45,863 nt of DNA from Actinomycetota bacterium (GCA_016870475.1 VGBO01000013.1:1-45863); one strand, 5' to 3'; shown: positions 7,862 to 18,451, counted from the first letter of the stretch. A program made the numbers and translations. Notes: generated by a model from the letters alone, not told the origin.

Positions 7862-8238
7862 CCAGCCCGGATGCGCCCGACGAGCGGGTCGAACGGTGGT
7901 CGGCGGCCCGACCCGACGTCGTCGACGACCCGGACACCGCACCGCTGCGGGCGGTGCGGGTCGACGTCGGTCTCGACCGGCTGGTGCGGTCGCTCGGCTG
8001 GGCCGGCGGAGCCTCCGAGGTCGGGGTGCTCGCCCGATGGGCGGAGATCGTCGGCGAGGCGATCGCGGCGCACGCCCGCCCGACGTCGCTCGAGGCCGGC
8101 ACCCTCGTCGTGGCCGTCGATGACACCGCCTGGGCGAGCCAGATCCGGTGGTTGGAGCAGCGCATCCTGGACCAGTTGGCGGACGCCGGCGGTGAGCGGC
8201 TCGAACGACTCGTCGTGCGGGTCGTGCCCCGCCTCTGA
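7858..8238 (+). CDS. DUF721 (DciA-like) protein
   Basis: The 126-residue protein starts at a GTG overlapping the recF stop. Its conserved part (GWAGGASEVGVLARWAEIVG through LEAGTLVVAVDDTAWASQIR and LERLVVRVVP) is the DUF721 domain. That family includes DciA, a loader or regulator of the replicative helicase in bacteria lacking DnaC/DnaI. The N-terminal 35 residues are acidic and variable. Position between recF and gyrB is conserved in actinobacteria. The family call is strong; a helicase-loading role is inferred. Confidence 0.88.
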   Translation: MTSPDAPDERVERWSAARPDVVDDPDTAPLRAVRVDVGLDRLVRSLGWAGGASEVGVLARWAEIVGEAIAAHARPTSLEAGTLVVAVDDTAWASQIRWLEQRILDQLADAGGERLERLVVRVVPRL

Positions 8239-8276
8239 GCTGGGGGAGTGTGCGCGGCCGGTGTCCCACCGGCGGG

Positions 8277-8282
8277 TAGAAT
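8277..8282 (+). promoter_or_regulatory. Possible -10 element of gyrB
   Basis: TAGAAT at 8277-8282 in the 114-bp DUF721-gyrB gap matches the TAGNNT -10 form seen elsewhere in this window. No convincing -35 is visible. A transcript would have a leader of about 64 bases. Confidence 0.4.
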
Positions 8283-8352
8283 CGGGCAGCTGTCGCAGCC
8301 CCGCGACGACGCGTGTCGGCCCCTCGGCCGACTGCCGAGTGAGGGAAACTGT

Positions 8353-10272
<1,920 letters not shown>

Positions 10273-10275
10273 CCG

Positions 10276-12816
10276 ATGAGCGACACAGGACCCGAAGAAC
10301 CCGGGACGAACCCGGCGGAGAGCGACGACGCGGTCGAGCGCTCCTCCGTCCAGATCGTCGAGATCCAGGACGAGATGGAACGTTCGTTCCTCGAGTACGC
10401 GATGTCGGTGATCATGGCGCGGGCGCTGCCCGACGCCCGCGACGGCCTCAAGCCCGTCCACCGCCGCATCCTGTGGTCGATGTACGACCAGGGGTTCCGG
10501 CCCGACCGGGCGCACGTGAAGTGCGCACGGGTGACCGGCGACGTGATGGCGAAGTACCACCCGCACGGCAACAGCGCGATCTACGACGCGCTCGTGCGCA
10601 TGGCGCAGCCGTTCTCGCTGCGCGACCCGCTCATCGACTTCCACGGGAACTACGGCTCGCCGGAGTTCGGCGCCGCCGCCGAGCGCTACACCGAGTCCCG
10701 TCTCGGCCAGCTCGCCATGCGGATGCTCGACGGCATCGACGAGAACACCGTCGAGCTCGTCGCCAACTACGACGGCACCAGTACCGAGCCGACCGTCCTG
10801 CCGGCCCGGTTCCCGAACCTGCTCGTCAACGGCAGCCAGGGCATCGCCGTCGGCATGGCGACGAGCATCCCGCCGCACAACCTCGGTGAGGTCATCGACG
10901 CGACCGTCCACCTCATCGACCATCCCGACGCGACGCCCGACGACCTCATGCAGTTCGTCCGGGGGCCCGACTTCCCCACCGGCGGGTTCATCATGGGGCG
11001 CGCCGGCATCGTCGAGGCGTACCGCACGGGACGGGGGTCGGTGCGCATACGCGCTGCCGCAGAGATCGAGGAGACCCGACGCGGCCTCCAGGTCACCGTC
11101 ACCGCACTGCCGTACCAGACCTCGGCCGGCTCGATCGCCGCGCGCATCAAGGAGCTCGTCGACTCCAAGGAGCTCGACGGCATCCGCGACGTGAACGACG
11201 AGTCCTCCGGTGAGGACACGCGGCTCGTCATCGAGCTCAAGCGGGACGCGAACGCGAACGTCGTGCTCAACAACCTCTACCGGCTCACCCCGTTGCAGAC
11301 GAGCTTCGGGATGAACATGGTCGCCCTCGTCGACGGGGTGCCGCGGACCCTCGACCTCGCCCAGATGCTGAATGCCTACGTCGGCCACCAGCTCGACGTC
11401 ATCACCCGACGCAGCGAGCACCGGCTCGACCGGGCGCAGCGGCGGGCGCACATCGTGGAGGGTCGTCTCCGGGCGCTCGACGTGCTCGACGAGATCATCG
11501 CCCTCGTGCGGGCGTCGGAAGATCGCGACGCCGCCCGGGCCGGGCTGACGAGCGAACCGTTCTCGTTCTCCGAGGAGCAGACCGAGGACATCCTCCGCAT
11601 GACCCTCGGGCAGCTCACCCGCCTCGGTCGGGTCGAGCTCGAGACCGAGCACGGCGAACTCCGGGCGACGATCGCCGATCTCGAGGCGATCCTCGCCGAC
11701 GAGGGCCGCAAGCGGACCGTGATCAAGGAGGAGCTCGCCGCCGTCCGCAGCGAGTTCGCCACCCCGCGCAAGGCGCTGCTCATCGCGGATCGCGGCGAGC
11801 TCGCCATCGAGGACCTCGTCGACGACAAGGAGCTCGTCGTCACCATGACGGCGGCGGGCTACCTGAAGGCGGTCGATGCGACCGCGTTCCGCACCCAGGG
11901 CCGTGGTGGGCGTGGCGTGACCGGCGCCGGGCTGCGCGAGGACGACTTCGTCACCCGGGTGCTGCACACGACGGCGCACGCCTACCTGCTGTTCTTCACG
12001 AACATCGGACGGGTGTACCGACTGCGGGCACACGAGGTGCCGGTGCGCGACCGCGGGGCGAAGGGGCTCCCGATCGTGAACCTGCTCGACCTCCGACCCG
12101 GCGAGACCGTGCAGGCCGTCGTCGACACGCGCGACTACGAGACGAACCGCTACCTGCTCTTCGCTACCCGTCGCGGCATCGTGAAGAAGACCCGGTTCCT
12201 CGCCTACGACACGAAGCTGCGCGGCGGGATCATCGCCATCAACCTGCGCGACGGCGACGAGCTCGTCCGGGTGATCCCGACCAACGGCGGCGACGAGGTC
12301 GTGATGGTCGCCCGGTCCGGGCAGACGATCCGGTTCAGCGAGGACGAGGTCCGCGACCAGGGACGGGTGGCCGGCGGCGTGCACGGCATGCGGCTCGTGG
12401 GTGGCGACGCGGTCGTGTCCTGCGACGTGATCCGGCCCGACGCCGACCTGCTGCTCGTGACCGACGGCGGGTTCGGCAAGCGGACCGAACCGACGGCGTT
12501 CCCGCTCCGCCACCGAGGCGGGCAGGGCATCCGGGGGATCCGGACCATCGAACGCAAGGGGACCGTCGTCGCCGCCCTCATGGTGGCCGACGACGACGAC
12601 GTGCTCCTCGTCTCCTCGAACGGCGTCCTGATCCGGACCCCGGTCCGGGAGATCTCCCGGCAGGGACGCGACGCGACCGGGGTCCGGGTGATGAACGTCA
12701 CCGGCGACGAGGTGGTGGCCGCCGTGGCCACCGTCCCACGGGACGACGAGACGTCCCCCGAGGAGACCGACGTGACGGCCGACGGGTCGACGTCCTCCGA
12801 ACCGCCCTCGGCGTGA
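10276..12816 (+). CDS. gyrA: DNA gyrase subunit A
   Basis: The protein has 846 residues with the breakage-reunion domain (SFLEYAMSVIMARALPDARD), catalytic tyrosine 138 in ERYTESRL, and a C-terminal beta-pinwheel containing the GyrA-box-like QGRGGRGV that marks gyrase rather than topoisomerase IV. In the quinolone region the sequence is YHPHGNSAIYD: residue 99 is Asn where E. coli GyrA has Asp82, while the Ser83 and Asp87 equivalents (100, 104) are kept. The acidic 20-residue N-terminus is variable. The final GTGA overlaps the next start. Confidence 0.95.
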   Translation: MSDTGPEEPGTNPAESDDAVERSSVQIVEIQDEMERSFLEYAMSVIMARALPDARDGLKPVHRRILWSMYDQGFRPDRAHVKCARVTGDVMAKYHPHGNSAIYDALVRMAQPFSLRDPLIDFHGNYGSPEFGAAAERYTESRLGQLAMRMLDGIDENTVELVANYDGTSTEPTVLPARFPNLLVNGSQGIAVGMATSIPPHNLGEVIDATVHLIDHPDATPDDLMQFVRGPDFPTGGFIMGRAGIVEAYRTGRGSVRIRAAAEIEETRRGLQVTVTALPYQTSAGSIAARIKELVDSKELDGIRDVNDESSGEDTRLVIELKRDANANVVLNNLYRLTPLQTSFGMNMVALVDGVPRTLDLAQMLNAYVGHQLDVITRRSEHRLDRAQRRAHIVEGRLRALDVLDEIIALVRASEDRDAARAGLTSEPFSFSEEQTEDILRMTLGQLTRLGRVELETEHGELRATIADLEAILADEGRKRTVIKEELAAVRSEFATPRKALLIADRGELAIEDLVDDKELVVTMTAAGYLKAVDATAFRTQGRGGRGVTGAGLREDDFVTRVLHTTAHAYLLFFTNIGRVYRLRAHEVPVRDRGAKGLPIVNLLDLRPGETVQAVVDTRDYETNRYLLFATRRGIVKKTRFLAYDTKLRGGIIAINLRDGDELVRVIPTNGGDEVVMVARSGQTIRFSEDEVRDQGRVAGGVHGMRLVGGDAVVSCDVIRPDADLLLVTDGGFGKRTEPTAFPLRHRGGQGIRGIRTIERKGTVVAALMVADDDDVLLVSSNGVLIRTPVREISRQGRDATGVRVMNVTGDEVVAAVATVPRDDETSPEETDVTADGSTSSEPPSA

Positions 12817-13142
12817 CCCGGGCTCGGCCCGACAGCGGGCAGGCGACCCCCCTCGTCGCTGCCGGGCTCGCGTTCGCCGCCCTGGTCGTCGCCGGGCTCG
12901 GCGCACTCGGCCAGCGGGCGGTCGATGCGGCCGTCGCGTCGGCAGCCGCCGACGCCGCAGCGCTCGCCGGGGCGGCTGCCGGACCGTCGGACGCCCGTCG
13001 CATCGCGACGGCCAACGGGGTCGACGTCGTCGCCGTCCGGGTCGACGGCGACCAGGTGCAGGTCGTCGTGCGGCGGAGTACGGCCACGGCCGTGGCCACG
13101 GCGGAGCGGTACGGAATCGACTCGGGTGCTCCCGTACACTGA
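12813..13142 (+). CDS. TadE/pilus-assembly-like small membrane protein
   Basis: The 109-residue protein starts with GTG overlapping the gyrA stop. It begins MTRARPDSGQATPLVAAGLA, then one hydrophobic helix (about residues 14-35) and an Ala-rich segment (AVASAAADAAALAGAAAG). This architecture matches actinobacterial TadE-like or Rv3654c-like proteins that follow a G-Q-A-T cleavage-type motif. Such proteins are minor pilin or secretion partners, but no other tad genes are in the window. The role is uncertain; the gene is probably real given the overlap and composition. Confidence 0.65.
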   Translation: MTRARPDSGQATPLVAAGLAFAALVVAGLGALGQRAVDAAVASAAADAAALAGAAAGPSDARRIATANGVDVVAVRVDGDQVQVVVRRSTATAVATAERYGIDSGAPVH

Positions 13143-13146
13143 CCCG

Positions 13147-13617
13147 GTGGACAGCGGGCCGAAGCGGGGGGAGCGGGTGCCGTCGTCGTCCTTCGGCAAG
13201 AGCGACATCACTGCCGCCAAGGAGCTGCAGGCTCGCAAGGTCCGGCGGACGATCCGCCACATCGACCCTTGGTCGCTGCTGAAGGTGTCCCTCCTGTTCC
13301 ACGTGGCGGGAACCCTCGTACTGCTGATCGCTGCGTGCCTGCTGTGGATGGTGCTCGACGCTGGCGGCATCGTCGGGACGGTGGAGGGGTTCCTGACCGA
13401 CGTGTTCGCCCTCGACTCCTTCGAGTTCCACAGCGGGCGGTTGCTCCGGTTCGGCGTGTTCACCGTGCTCGTCGTGACGGCGGTCGGCACGGTCGTGACC
13501 TCGCTCCTCGGACTCGTGTTCAACCTGGTCAGCGACATCGTCGGCGGGGTCACCGTGTCGGTGGTCGAGGAGGAGAGCACTCGGCCGGTGCGCCTTCCCG
13601 GCCCGGGTGGGGGCTGA
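13147..13617 (+). CDS. DUF3566 membrane protein
   Basis: This 156-residue protein has a basic N-terminus, the conserved KVRRTIRHIDPWSLLKVSLL entering a first helix (about residues 40-75), and a second helix (RFGVFTVLVVTAVGTVVTSL) before an acidic tail. DUF3566 proteins occur beside gyrA across actinobacteria, and their biochemical role is not established. The frame is open further left, overlapping the previous gene. GTG 13147 is used because it lies five bases after that gene's stop; GTG 13177 is an alternative. Confidence 0.82.
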   Translation: MDSGPKRGERVPSSSFGKSDITAAKELQARKVRRTIRHIDPWSLLKVSLLFHVAGTLVLLIAACLLWMVLDAGGIVGTVEGFLTDVFALDSFEFHSGRLLRFGVFTVLVVTAVGTVVTSLLGLVFNLVSDIVGGVTVSVVEEESTRPVRLPGPGGG

Positions 13618-13646
13618 GCGGCCGCCGCCCGGATCCGGCGACCGGG

Positions 13647-13678
13647 TTGGACGACGGATCCGACGCCGCGGGTAGAGT
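13647..13678 (+). promoter_or_regulatory. Possible tRNA-Ile promoter
   Basis: TTGGAC (13647-13652) and TAGAGT (13673-13678) lie 20 bases apart, a longer spacing than ideal. The -10 ends ten bases before the tRNA 5' end. The call is weak and rests on position and the TAGNNT form. Confidence 0.4.
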
Positions 13679-13688
13679 GATCGCTCCC

Positions 13689-13762
<74 letters not shown>

Positions 13763-13766
13763 CGGG

Positions 13767-13907
13767 ATGATCTTCGTCGTTCGACGGGTCCTCTTCGCCC
13801 TCGTGATCGCCGCCGGCACCGCCGGAGCGATCCGCCTGCGTCGACCCGCAGCATCCGAGGCACGCCGAGGCGGCTGGCGCACGTTGCACGCGCCCACCTA
13901 CCGATGA
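13767..13907 (+). CDS. 46-residue small membrane-type protein after tRNA-Ile
   Basis: The ATG at 13767 is four bases beyond the tRNA, and the frame ends TGA at 13905-13907, overlapping the next gene's ATG as ATGA. The product MIFVVRRVLFALVIAAGTAG continues with an Arg-rich tail ending GGWRTLHAPTYR. One hydrophobic helix (about 8-21) is likely. Its place after gyrA, DUF3566 and tRNA-Ile is where many actinobacteria carry a tiny DLW-39-type protein, but the DLW motif is absent, so homology is only suggested by position. No ribosome binding site is obvious. Function unknown. Confidence 0.6.
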   Translation: MIFVVRRVLFALVIAAGTAGAIRLRRPAASEARRGGWRTLHAPTYR

Positions 13908-14905
13908 CGGGCACATCGTCCGCGCGGGCCGTGGTGGTCGGCACGGGCCTCGTCGCCGGTCACGCGGTCCGCCGCCTCGCCGCCCGCTTCGGGGGCGGCG
14001 CGATCGTCGTCGCCGGGCGTGACCCGGCGGTCGCACGCCGCCTCGCCGACGGTGTCGGCGGCACAGGGGTGGCGCTGGCGGACCTCGAGGGGATCGCGCC
14101 TGCCGACGTCGTCGTGCTCTGCGGGCCGGCGGCGACCCAGACGGTCGCGGCCCGAGCGGCCCTTGCGGCAGGGTCCTCCGTCGTGAGCACCGCCGACCGC
14201 CCCGACGCCGTGCGGGACCTGCTCGGGCTGCACGACGAGGCCGTCGACCGCGGCCGCGCCGTCGTCGTCGGCGCCAGCTTCTGCCCCGGATTGAGCTGTG
14301 TCCTCGCCCGGCACGCGGCGACCCTGTTCGACACCGTCGACGAGATCCACGTCACACGGGGCGGGACCGGCGGGCCGGCGTGCGCTCGTCAGCACCACGA
14401 CGCGCTGACCGGGCGCAACGAGGACTGGCGGGACGGGGCCTGGGTGCACCGCCGGGGTGCGTCCGGCCGACAGCTCGTGTGGTTCCCGGAGCCGTTCGGT
14501 GCCCGGGACTGCTACCGGGCGGCACTCGCCGACCCGGTGCTCCTGCAACGGTCGTTCCCCGACGCGGGACGCATCACCGCCCGTCTCGCCGCCACACGCC
14601 GCGACCGGGTGACGGGATGGCTGCCGATGCTGCGGCCCCCCCACGCCGACGGCGGCCCGGGAGCCCTCCGGGTCGAGGTCTGGGGTCGGCGCGACGGCGA
14701 ACGCGAGGTCGTCGTGTACGCGGCGACCGACAACCCGGCCTACGTCACCGCGGTGAGTGCCGTCGCCGCGGTGGAGGCGATCGCCTCCGGACGGCTCCCG
14801 GCCGCCGGGGCGTCGACGTTGTCGGCGACGTCGGATCCGGTCTGGTTCCTCGACCGGTTCGACGAGGCGGGCGTGGTGGTGTCGACGTTCGAGGGCGCCG
14901 ACTGA
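13904..14905 (+). CDS. Saccharopine dehydrogenase-like NAD(P)-binding protein
   Basis: From the ATG at 13904 the protein has 333 residues. It opens with a Rossmann nucleotide site (VVVGTGLVAGHAVRRLAARF), then ADVVVLCGPAATQTVAARAA and GASFCPGLSCVLARHA, in the arrangement of saccharopine-dehydrogenase-like or trans-acting enoyl-reductase-like proteins. The substrate cannot be inferred. It overlaps the small upstream gene by four bases and converges on the next gene with only ten bases between stops, which form a hairpin. Confidence 0.72.
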   Translation: MTGTSSARAVVVGTGLVAGHAVRRLAARFGGGAIVVAGRDPAVARRLADGVGGTGVALADLEGIAPADVVVLCGPAATQTVAARAALAAGSSVVSTADRPDAVRDLLGLHDEAVDRGRAVVVGASFCPGLSCVLARHAATLFDTVDEIHVTRGGTGGPACARQHHDALTGRNEDWRDGAWVHRRGASGRQLVWFPEPFGARDCYRAALADPVLLQRSFPDAGRITARLAATRRDRVTGWLPMLRPPHADGGPGALRVEVWGRRDGEREVVVYAATDNPAYVTAVSAVAAVEAIASGRLPAAGASTLSATSDPVWFLDRFDEAGVVVSTFEGAD

Positions 14906-14919
14906 GCGGACCCGCTCAG
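14902..14919. terminator. Bidirectional hairpin spanning two convergent stop codons
   Basis: CTGAGCG (14902-14908) pairs with CGCTCAG (14913-14919) around a GACC loop. The stem contains the TGA of the plus-strand gene and the complementary stop of the minus-strand gene. No T tract is present on either side, so it may be a weak or Rho-assisted terminator. Confidence 0.45.
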
Positions 14920-15644
14920 ATGCTGGCGATGTCCCGGAATCGGCGGGCGAGATCGACGTCGCCGAACACCTCGACGGCATCGGTCGGGACCCGGCCCATC
15001 ACCCACAGCAGCAGGTCCGACGCCGGGGCGCGGACCGCCACGTCGCCCTTGGCGTGGCCGCGGACGCACCGCACCTCGTCGGCATCGAAGGTGACCGTCC
15101 ATTCACCGTCGCCGTCGGTGGCGTGGAGGTGCAACGTCTGACCGGCGGCGCCGAACGCGGCGCGGTCGAACCGGTGCTGCAGATGCGTGGAGATCGTCTC
15201 GTCGACGCCGTCGAGGGCGACGTCGACCGCGATCGGCCGCGGCGTACCGGTGGCGGCCTCGCGATCCCAGCGGTGGACGGCGTTCTCGTGGGTCAATCGG
15301 CGTGCCCACCAGCGGGTGTCGCGCGGCCCGATGAACGTGTGTCGGGGGGCGTCCGGGTCGGCGACGTCGAACGCGTCGGACAGGGCGGTGAGGCCGTCGG
15401 CGTACCAACCGATCACCGCGTCGCCTGTCGGCGTCTGGGGGACGTCACGGGCGCTGACCCGCTCGCCGGCCGGGGCGGCGAGGATCGCCGTCACCCAGCG
15501 GTGCACCCACGAGGTGTGGCCCAACAATCCGGCGACGTCCCAGTCGGGACACGACGGGACCCGGTTCCCGAGCTCGGCGGGCGAGACCGAACCGAGCGCC
15601 GCACCTTCGGCGCGAAGGGTGTGCAGGTGTGCGGCGAACTCCAT
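14916..15644 (-). CDS. Maleylpyruvate isomerase-family (MDMPI) mycothiol-type protein
   Basis: This 242-residue protein has the MDMPI N-terminal four-helix DinB-like domain: VPSCPDWDVAGLLGHTSWVH with its metal-site histidine, then WWARRLTHENAVHRWD. A C-terminal MDMPI domain is centred on LHLHATDGDGEWTVTFDADE. Family members isomerise maleylpyruvate using mycothiol, or act as thiol transferases on other substrates. No gentisate-pathway genes are adjacent, so the substrate is open. The family itself is typical of actinobacteria. Confidence 0.83.
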   Translation of the reverse strand: MEFAAHLHTLRAEGAALGSVSPAELGNRVPSCPDWDVAGLLGHTSWVHRWVTAILAAPAGERVSARDVPQTPTGDAVIGWYADGLTALSDAFDVADPDAPRHTFIGPRDTRWWARRLTHENAVHRWDREAATGTPRPIAVDVALDGVDETISTHLQHRFDRAAFGAAGQTLHLHATDGDGEWTVTFDADEVRCVRGHAKGDVAVRAPASDLLLWVMGRVPTDAVEVFGDVDLARRFRDIASI

Positions 15645-15653
15645 GCGCGCACC

Positions 15654-16442
15654 CTACCGGTGCAGATGGAGGACCCCGAGGAGCTCGTCGTGCAGCACCC
15701 CGTTCGACGCGACGCCGCTGCCGCCGTCGATCACCGCGTCGCGGCCGCCGACCGTGGAGAACCGTCCGCCCGCCTCGGCGATGAGCACCGGCATCGGCGC
15801 AAGGTCCCACACCGACACCACCGGGTCGACCATCGCCTCCACCCGCCCGGTGGCGACGAGGGCATAGCCGTAGCCGTCGCCCCAGGTGCGCAAGCGCGCA
15901 CCGGCGGCGCGGAGCCGGTCGACGGAGGCGTCCGGCCAGACGTCGAGGCCGCTCGTCATCACCGCGGCGTCGGCGACGGACGCGTGCGTGGACACCGAGC
16001 ACCGGTGTCCGTTCGACCAGCAGCCGAGCCCGCGTCCGGCCCACACCGTCTCGCCGAGCGCCGGCAGGTGGATGACGCCGACGAGCGGACCGTGGTCGTC
16101 GAGCACGGCGAGGAGCGTGGAGTACAGGGGAACGCCGTGGATGAAGCCGTAGGTGCCGTCGATCGGGTCGACCACCCAGCGGCGGGCCGAGGTGCCCCCG
16201 ACGACGCCTTCCTCCTCGCCGATGATCCCGTCCGTGGGGTGCCGTCGGGCGAGGTGGTCGCGCACGAACCGTTCGGCGGCCCGGTCGGCGTCGGTCACCG
16301 GGGTTCGGTCGGCCTTCCGGTCGACCACGAGGTCGTCGCGCCGGAACCAGTCGAGGGTCAGGTCCCCGGCCGCCCGGGCGAGCTCGACCGCTTCGTCGAG
16401 CAGTGACGGGTCGGCGTCGGGCGGAGGCGGGAACTCGGACAC
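15654..16442 (-). CDS. Inositol-monophosphatase-family phosphatase (histidinol-phosphatase-like)
   Basis: The 262-residue protein carries the two lithium-sensitive phosphatase motifs: GIIGEEEG with the metal-binding Glu (about 76-77), then WVVDPIDGTYGFIHG with Asp92 and Asp95. Downstream is WDLAPMPVLIAEAGGRF. Members hydrolyse inositol phosphates, histidinol phosphate or PAP. The close match of the C-terminal segment to actinobacterial HisN favours histidinol phosphatase, but no other his genes are in the window. The start is GTG. Confidence 0.83.
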   Translation of the reverse strand: MSEFPPPPDADPSLLDEAVELARAAGDLTLDWFRRDDLVVDRKADRTPVTDADRAAERFVRDHLARRHPTDGIIGEEEGVVGGTSARRWVVDPIDGTYGFIHGVPLYSTLLAVLDDHGPLVGVIHLPALGETVWAGRGLGCWSNGHRCSVSTHASVADAAVMTSGLDVWPDASVDRLRAAGARLRTWGDGYGYALVATGRVEAMVDPVVSVWDLAPMPVLIAEAGGRFSTVGGRDAVIDGGSGVASNGVLHDELLGVLHLHR

Positions 16443-16467
16443 GGCCCCGCACGCTACCGGTGGGCGG

Positions 16468-17613
16468 TCAGCCGCCGGTGGTGGACCAGTGCCAGGGTTC
16501 GATCGGCAGGTTGTAGAAGCCGAACGACGCTGCGTTCGCCGCGAGCCAGCGGAAGATCGGGTTCGACCGGCTGCGCACCAGGTCGCCGCCGGAGAAGAAG
16601 TCGATGGCGAGACCCTGCTCGTGCATGGAGAACCCGGGTCGCGCCACCGGCGGCGAACAGTCCATGGACGGCATGTCCCAGATCGCCCAGTCGCTCGAAC
16701 CGCAGTGCGCCCGCCGGAGGTCGATCTGGGTCTGGATGTCGCGGTACCCCTCGCCGTACAACTCGATCCCGTCTGCGGCGGCGGCGTCGACCATCGCCCG
16801 GACCTGGCCGGCGATCTCCGTGTTCACCTCGATCCCGTAGACGGTGACGACGGTGATCGGCCCGTTCCGGGTCCAACCCGGCCGGCTCACCCCGCCGCCG
16901 GCGCGTCGGGCCGCGCGGGCGAGCTCCTGCTCCCGGGCGGCGAGCTGTTCGCCGACGCTGTTCGCTTCGGCGAGCTTGCGTTCGAGGTTCGCGGCGATGT
17001 CGTCGGCGAGGCGTTGCTGAGCGTCGGAAGCCGCCTGCACGGTCGTGAACTGGGCGGCCTCGGCGGCCTCGAGGCGTTTCGCCTCGGCCTCCGCGCGTTC
17101 GGCGTCGGTCCGGGCCCGTTCGGCTCGTTGGCGTTCGCCCCGCAGGCGGTTCACGACGTCGTCGGTGGTCGACGCCCCCACGGAGGCGAACACCCGGCGC
17201 TTCGCCCCGGCGCGCACGTCGTCGTCGGCGAGGAGCGCGCCGATGTCGGTCGAGGGGGGACGCAGGTACGCGGCGACGGCGAGCTCGCGGAGCTGCCCGG
17301 TGAGCTCGTCGATCTTGTCGTTCGCCGCGTCCTCGCGTTCGCGGGCGGCGGTGATCTCACGCTGCGCGCCGGCGACGGCGGCGCGCGCGTCGTCGAGCCG
17401 CTGCTGCTGACGGTCCCGTTCGGCGACGAGGGCGTCGAGCGCGGCGCCGGCGGTCTCCGCGTCGACGGCGAGCACATTGATCTCCGCGGCGAGTTCGGCG
17501 GCCCGGGCCTCGAGCTCGGCTTGGGTCTGCGCGCCTGCCGACCGACCGACCGGGAGGACGGTCGCAACGACGAGCACGATGCCCAGCAGGCGGCGGATGC
17601 GGACGGTGTCCAC
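16468..17613 (-). CDS. Secreted coiled-coil peptidase M15 (VanY/DD-carboxypeptidase-like)
   Basis: The 381-residue protein begins with a signal peptide (RIRRLLGIVLVVATVL, cleavage near AGA-QT). A long Ala/Glu/Arg-rich coiled coil follows (about 30-245), resembling PcsB/RipC-type hydrolase regulators. The C-terminal M15 domain has SMHEQGLAIDFFSGG (His331, Asp338) and EPWHW (Glu372, His375), the expected zinc ligands and catalytic Glu. It probably trims peptidoglycan peptides. GTG 17613 is chosen because it gives the signal peptide; the upstream open frame overlaps the divergent SDR. Confidence 0.84.
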   Translation of the reverse strand: MDTVRIRRLLGIVLVVATVLPVGRSAGAQTQAELEARAAELAAEINVLAVDAETAGAALDALVAERDRQQQRLDDARAAVAGAQREITAAREREDAANDKIDELTGQLRELAVAAYLRPPSTDIGALLADDDVRAGAKRRVFASVGASTTDDVVNRLRGERQRAERARTDAERAEAEAKRLEAAEAAQFTTVQAASDAQQRLADDIAANLERKLAEANSVGEQLAAREQELARAARRAGGGVSRPGWTRNGPITVVTVYGIEVNTEIAGQVRAMVDAAAADGIELYGEGYRDIQTQIDLRRAHCGSSDWAIWDMPSMDCSPPVARPGFSMHEQGLAIDFFSGGDLVRSRSNPIFRWLAANAASFGFYNLPIEPWHWSTTGG

Positions 17614-17692
17614 CCCTCGAGCGTAGCTGCAGCCCCCCGCCGGGGTTCCGGCCGGGCGACGCACCGGGGATCCGGTGTGGTGGAATCCGGGG

Positions 17693-18451
17693 ATGATCAA
17701 CCGTTTCGACCTCACCGGGAAGGTGGCTGTCGTCACCGGCGGTAGCCGGGGCATGGGCCGGGAGATGGTGCTCGCGTTCGCCGAGAACGGCGCGGACGTC
17801 GTCATCGCCTCGCGCAAGATCGACTCGTGCGAGACGCTCGCCGCCGAGGTGACCGAGCGTTTCCCGGGGCGGCGGGCGTTGCCCGTCGCCTGCCACGTGG
17901 GCCGGTGGGAGGAGTGCGACGCCCTCGCCGAGGCGGCCTACGCCGAGTTCGGCAAGGTCGACGTGTTGGTCAACAACGCCGGGATGTCGCCGCTGTACCC
18001 CTCGCTCGTCGAGGTCGGTGAGGACCTCTTCGACAAGGTGATCGGGGTGAACTTGAAGGGCCCGTTCCGCCTGTCGGCGCTGATCGGGTCGCGCATGGCC
18101 GCCGGTGACGGCGGGTCGATCATCAACGTGTCGTCGACCGCGGCGATCCGGCCGACCCCGACCGAGACCGCCTACGCGGCGGCGAAGGCCGGACTGAATG
18201 CGATCACGGTCGCCTTCGCCCACGCGTACGGGCCGAAGGTCCGGGTGAACTGCATCATGCCCGGGCCGTTCCTGACCGACATCTCCAAGGCCTGGGACCT
18301 CGAGGCGTTCGAGGCGCGCGTCAAGGTCGACTACCCGCTCCAGCGCGGGGGCCAGCCGGACGAGGTCGTCGGAGCGGCGCTCTACTTCGCGAGCGCCGCG
18401 TCGAGCTACACGACCGGCTCGGTGCTGAAGATCGACGGGGGCGGCGCCTGA
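17693..18451 (+). CDS. Short-chain dehydrogenase/reductase
   Basis: This 252-residue SDR has the cofactor motif TGGSRGMGREM, the NNAGM core motif, and the catalytic Ser-Tyr-Lys set within INVSSTAAIRPTPTETAYAA (YxxxK follows). It is probably an oxidoreductase of alcohol or 3-hydroxyacyl-type substrates using NAD(P). The ATG 17693 is preceded at once by GGGG and by TGGAAT six bases back, so it may be leaderless. It diverges from the M15 gene across 79 bp and converges with a thiolase. Confidence 0.85.
   Translation: MINRFDLTGKVAVVTGGSRGMGREMVLAFAENGADVVIASRKIDSCETLAAEVTERFPGRRALPVACHVGRWEECDALAEAAYAEFGKVDVLVNNAGMSPLYPSLVEVGEDLFDKVIGVNLKGPFRLSALIGSRMAAGDGGSIINVSSTAAIRPTPTETAYAAAKAGLNAITVAFAHAYGPKVRVNCIMPGPFLTDISKAWDLEAFEARVKVDYPLQRGGQPDEVVGAALYFASAASSYTTGSVLKIDGGGA

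Noticed and set aside
13295-13310. parS-like TGTTCCACGTGG inside the DUF3566 gene
   Set aside because: Only the left 12 of 16 bases match, the right arm is absent, and it lies in coding sequence; kept only as a weak ParB candidate.
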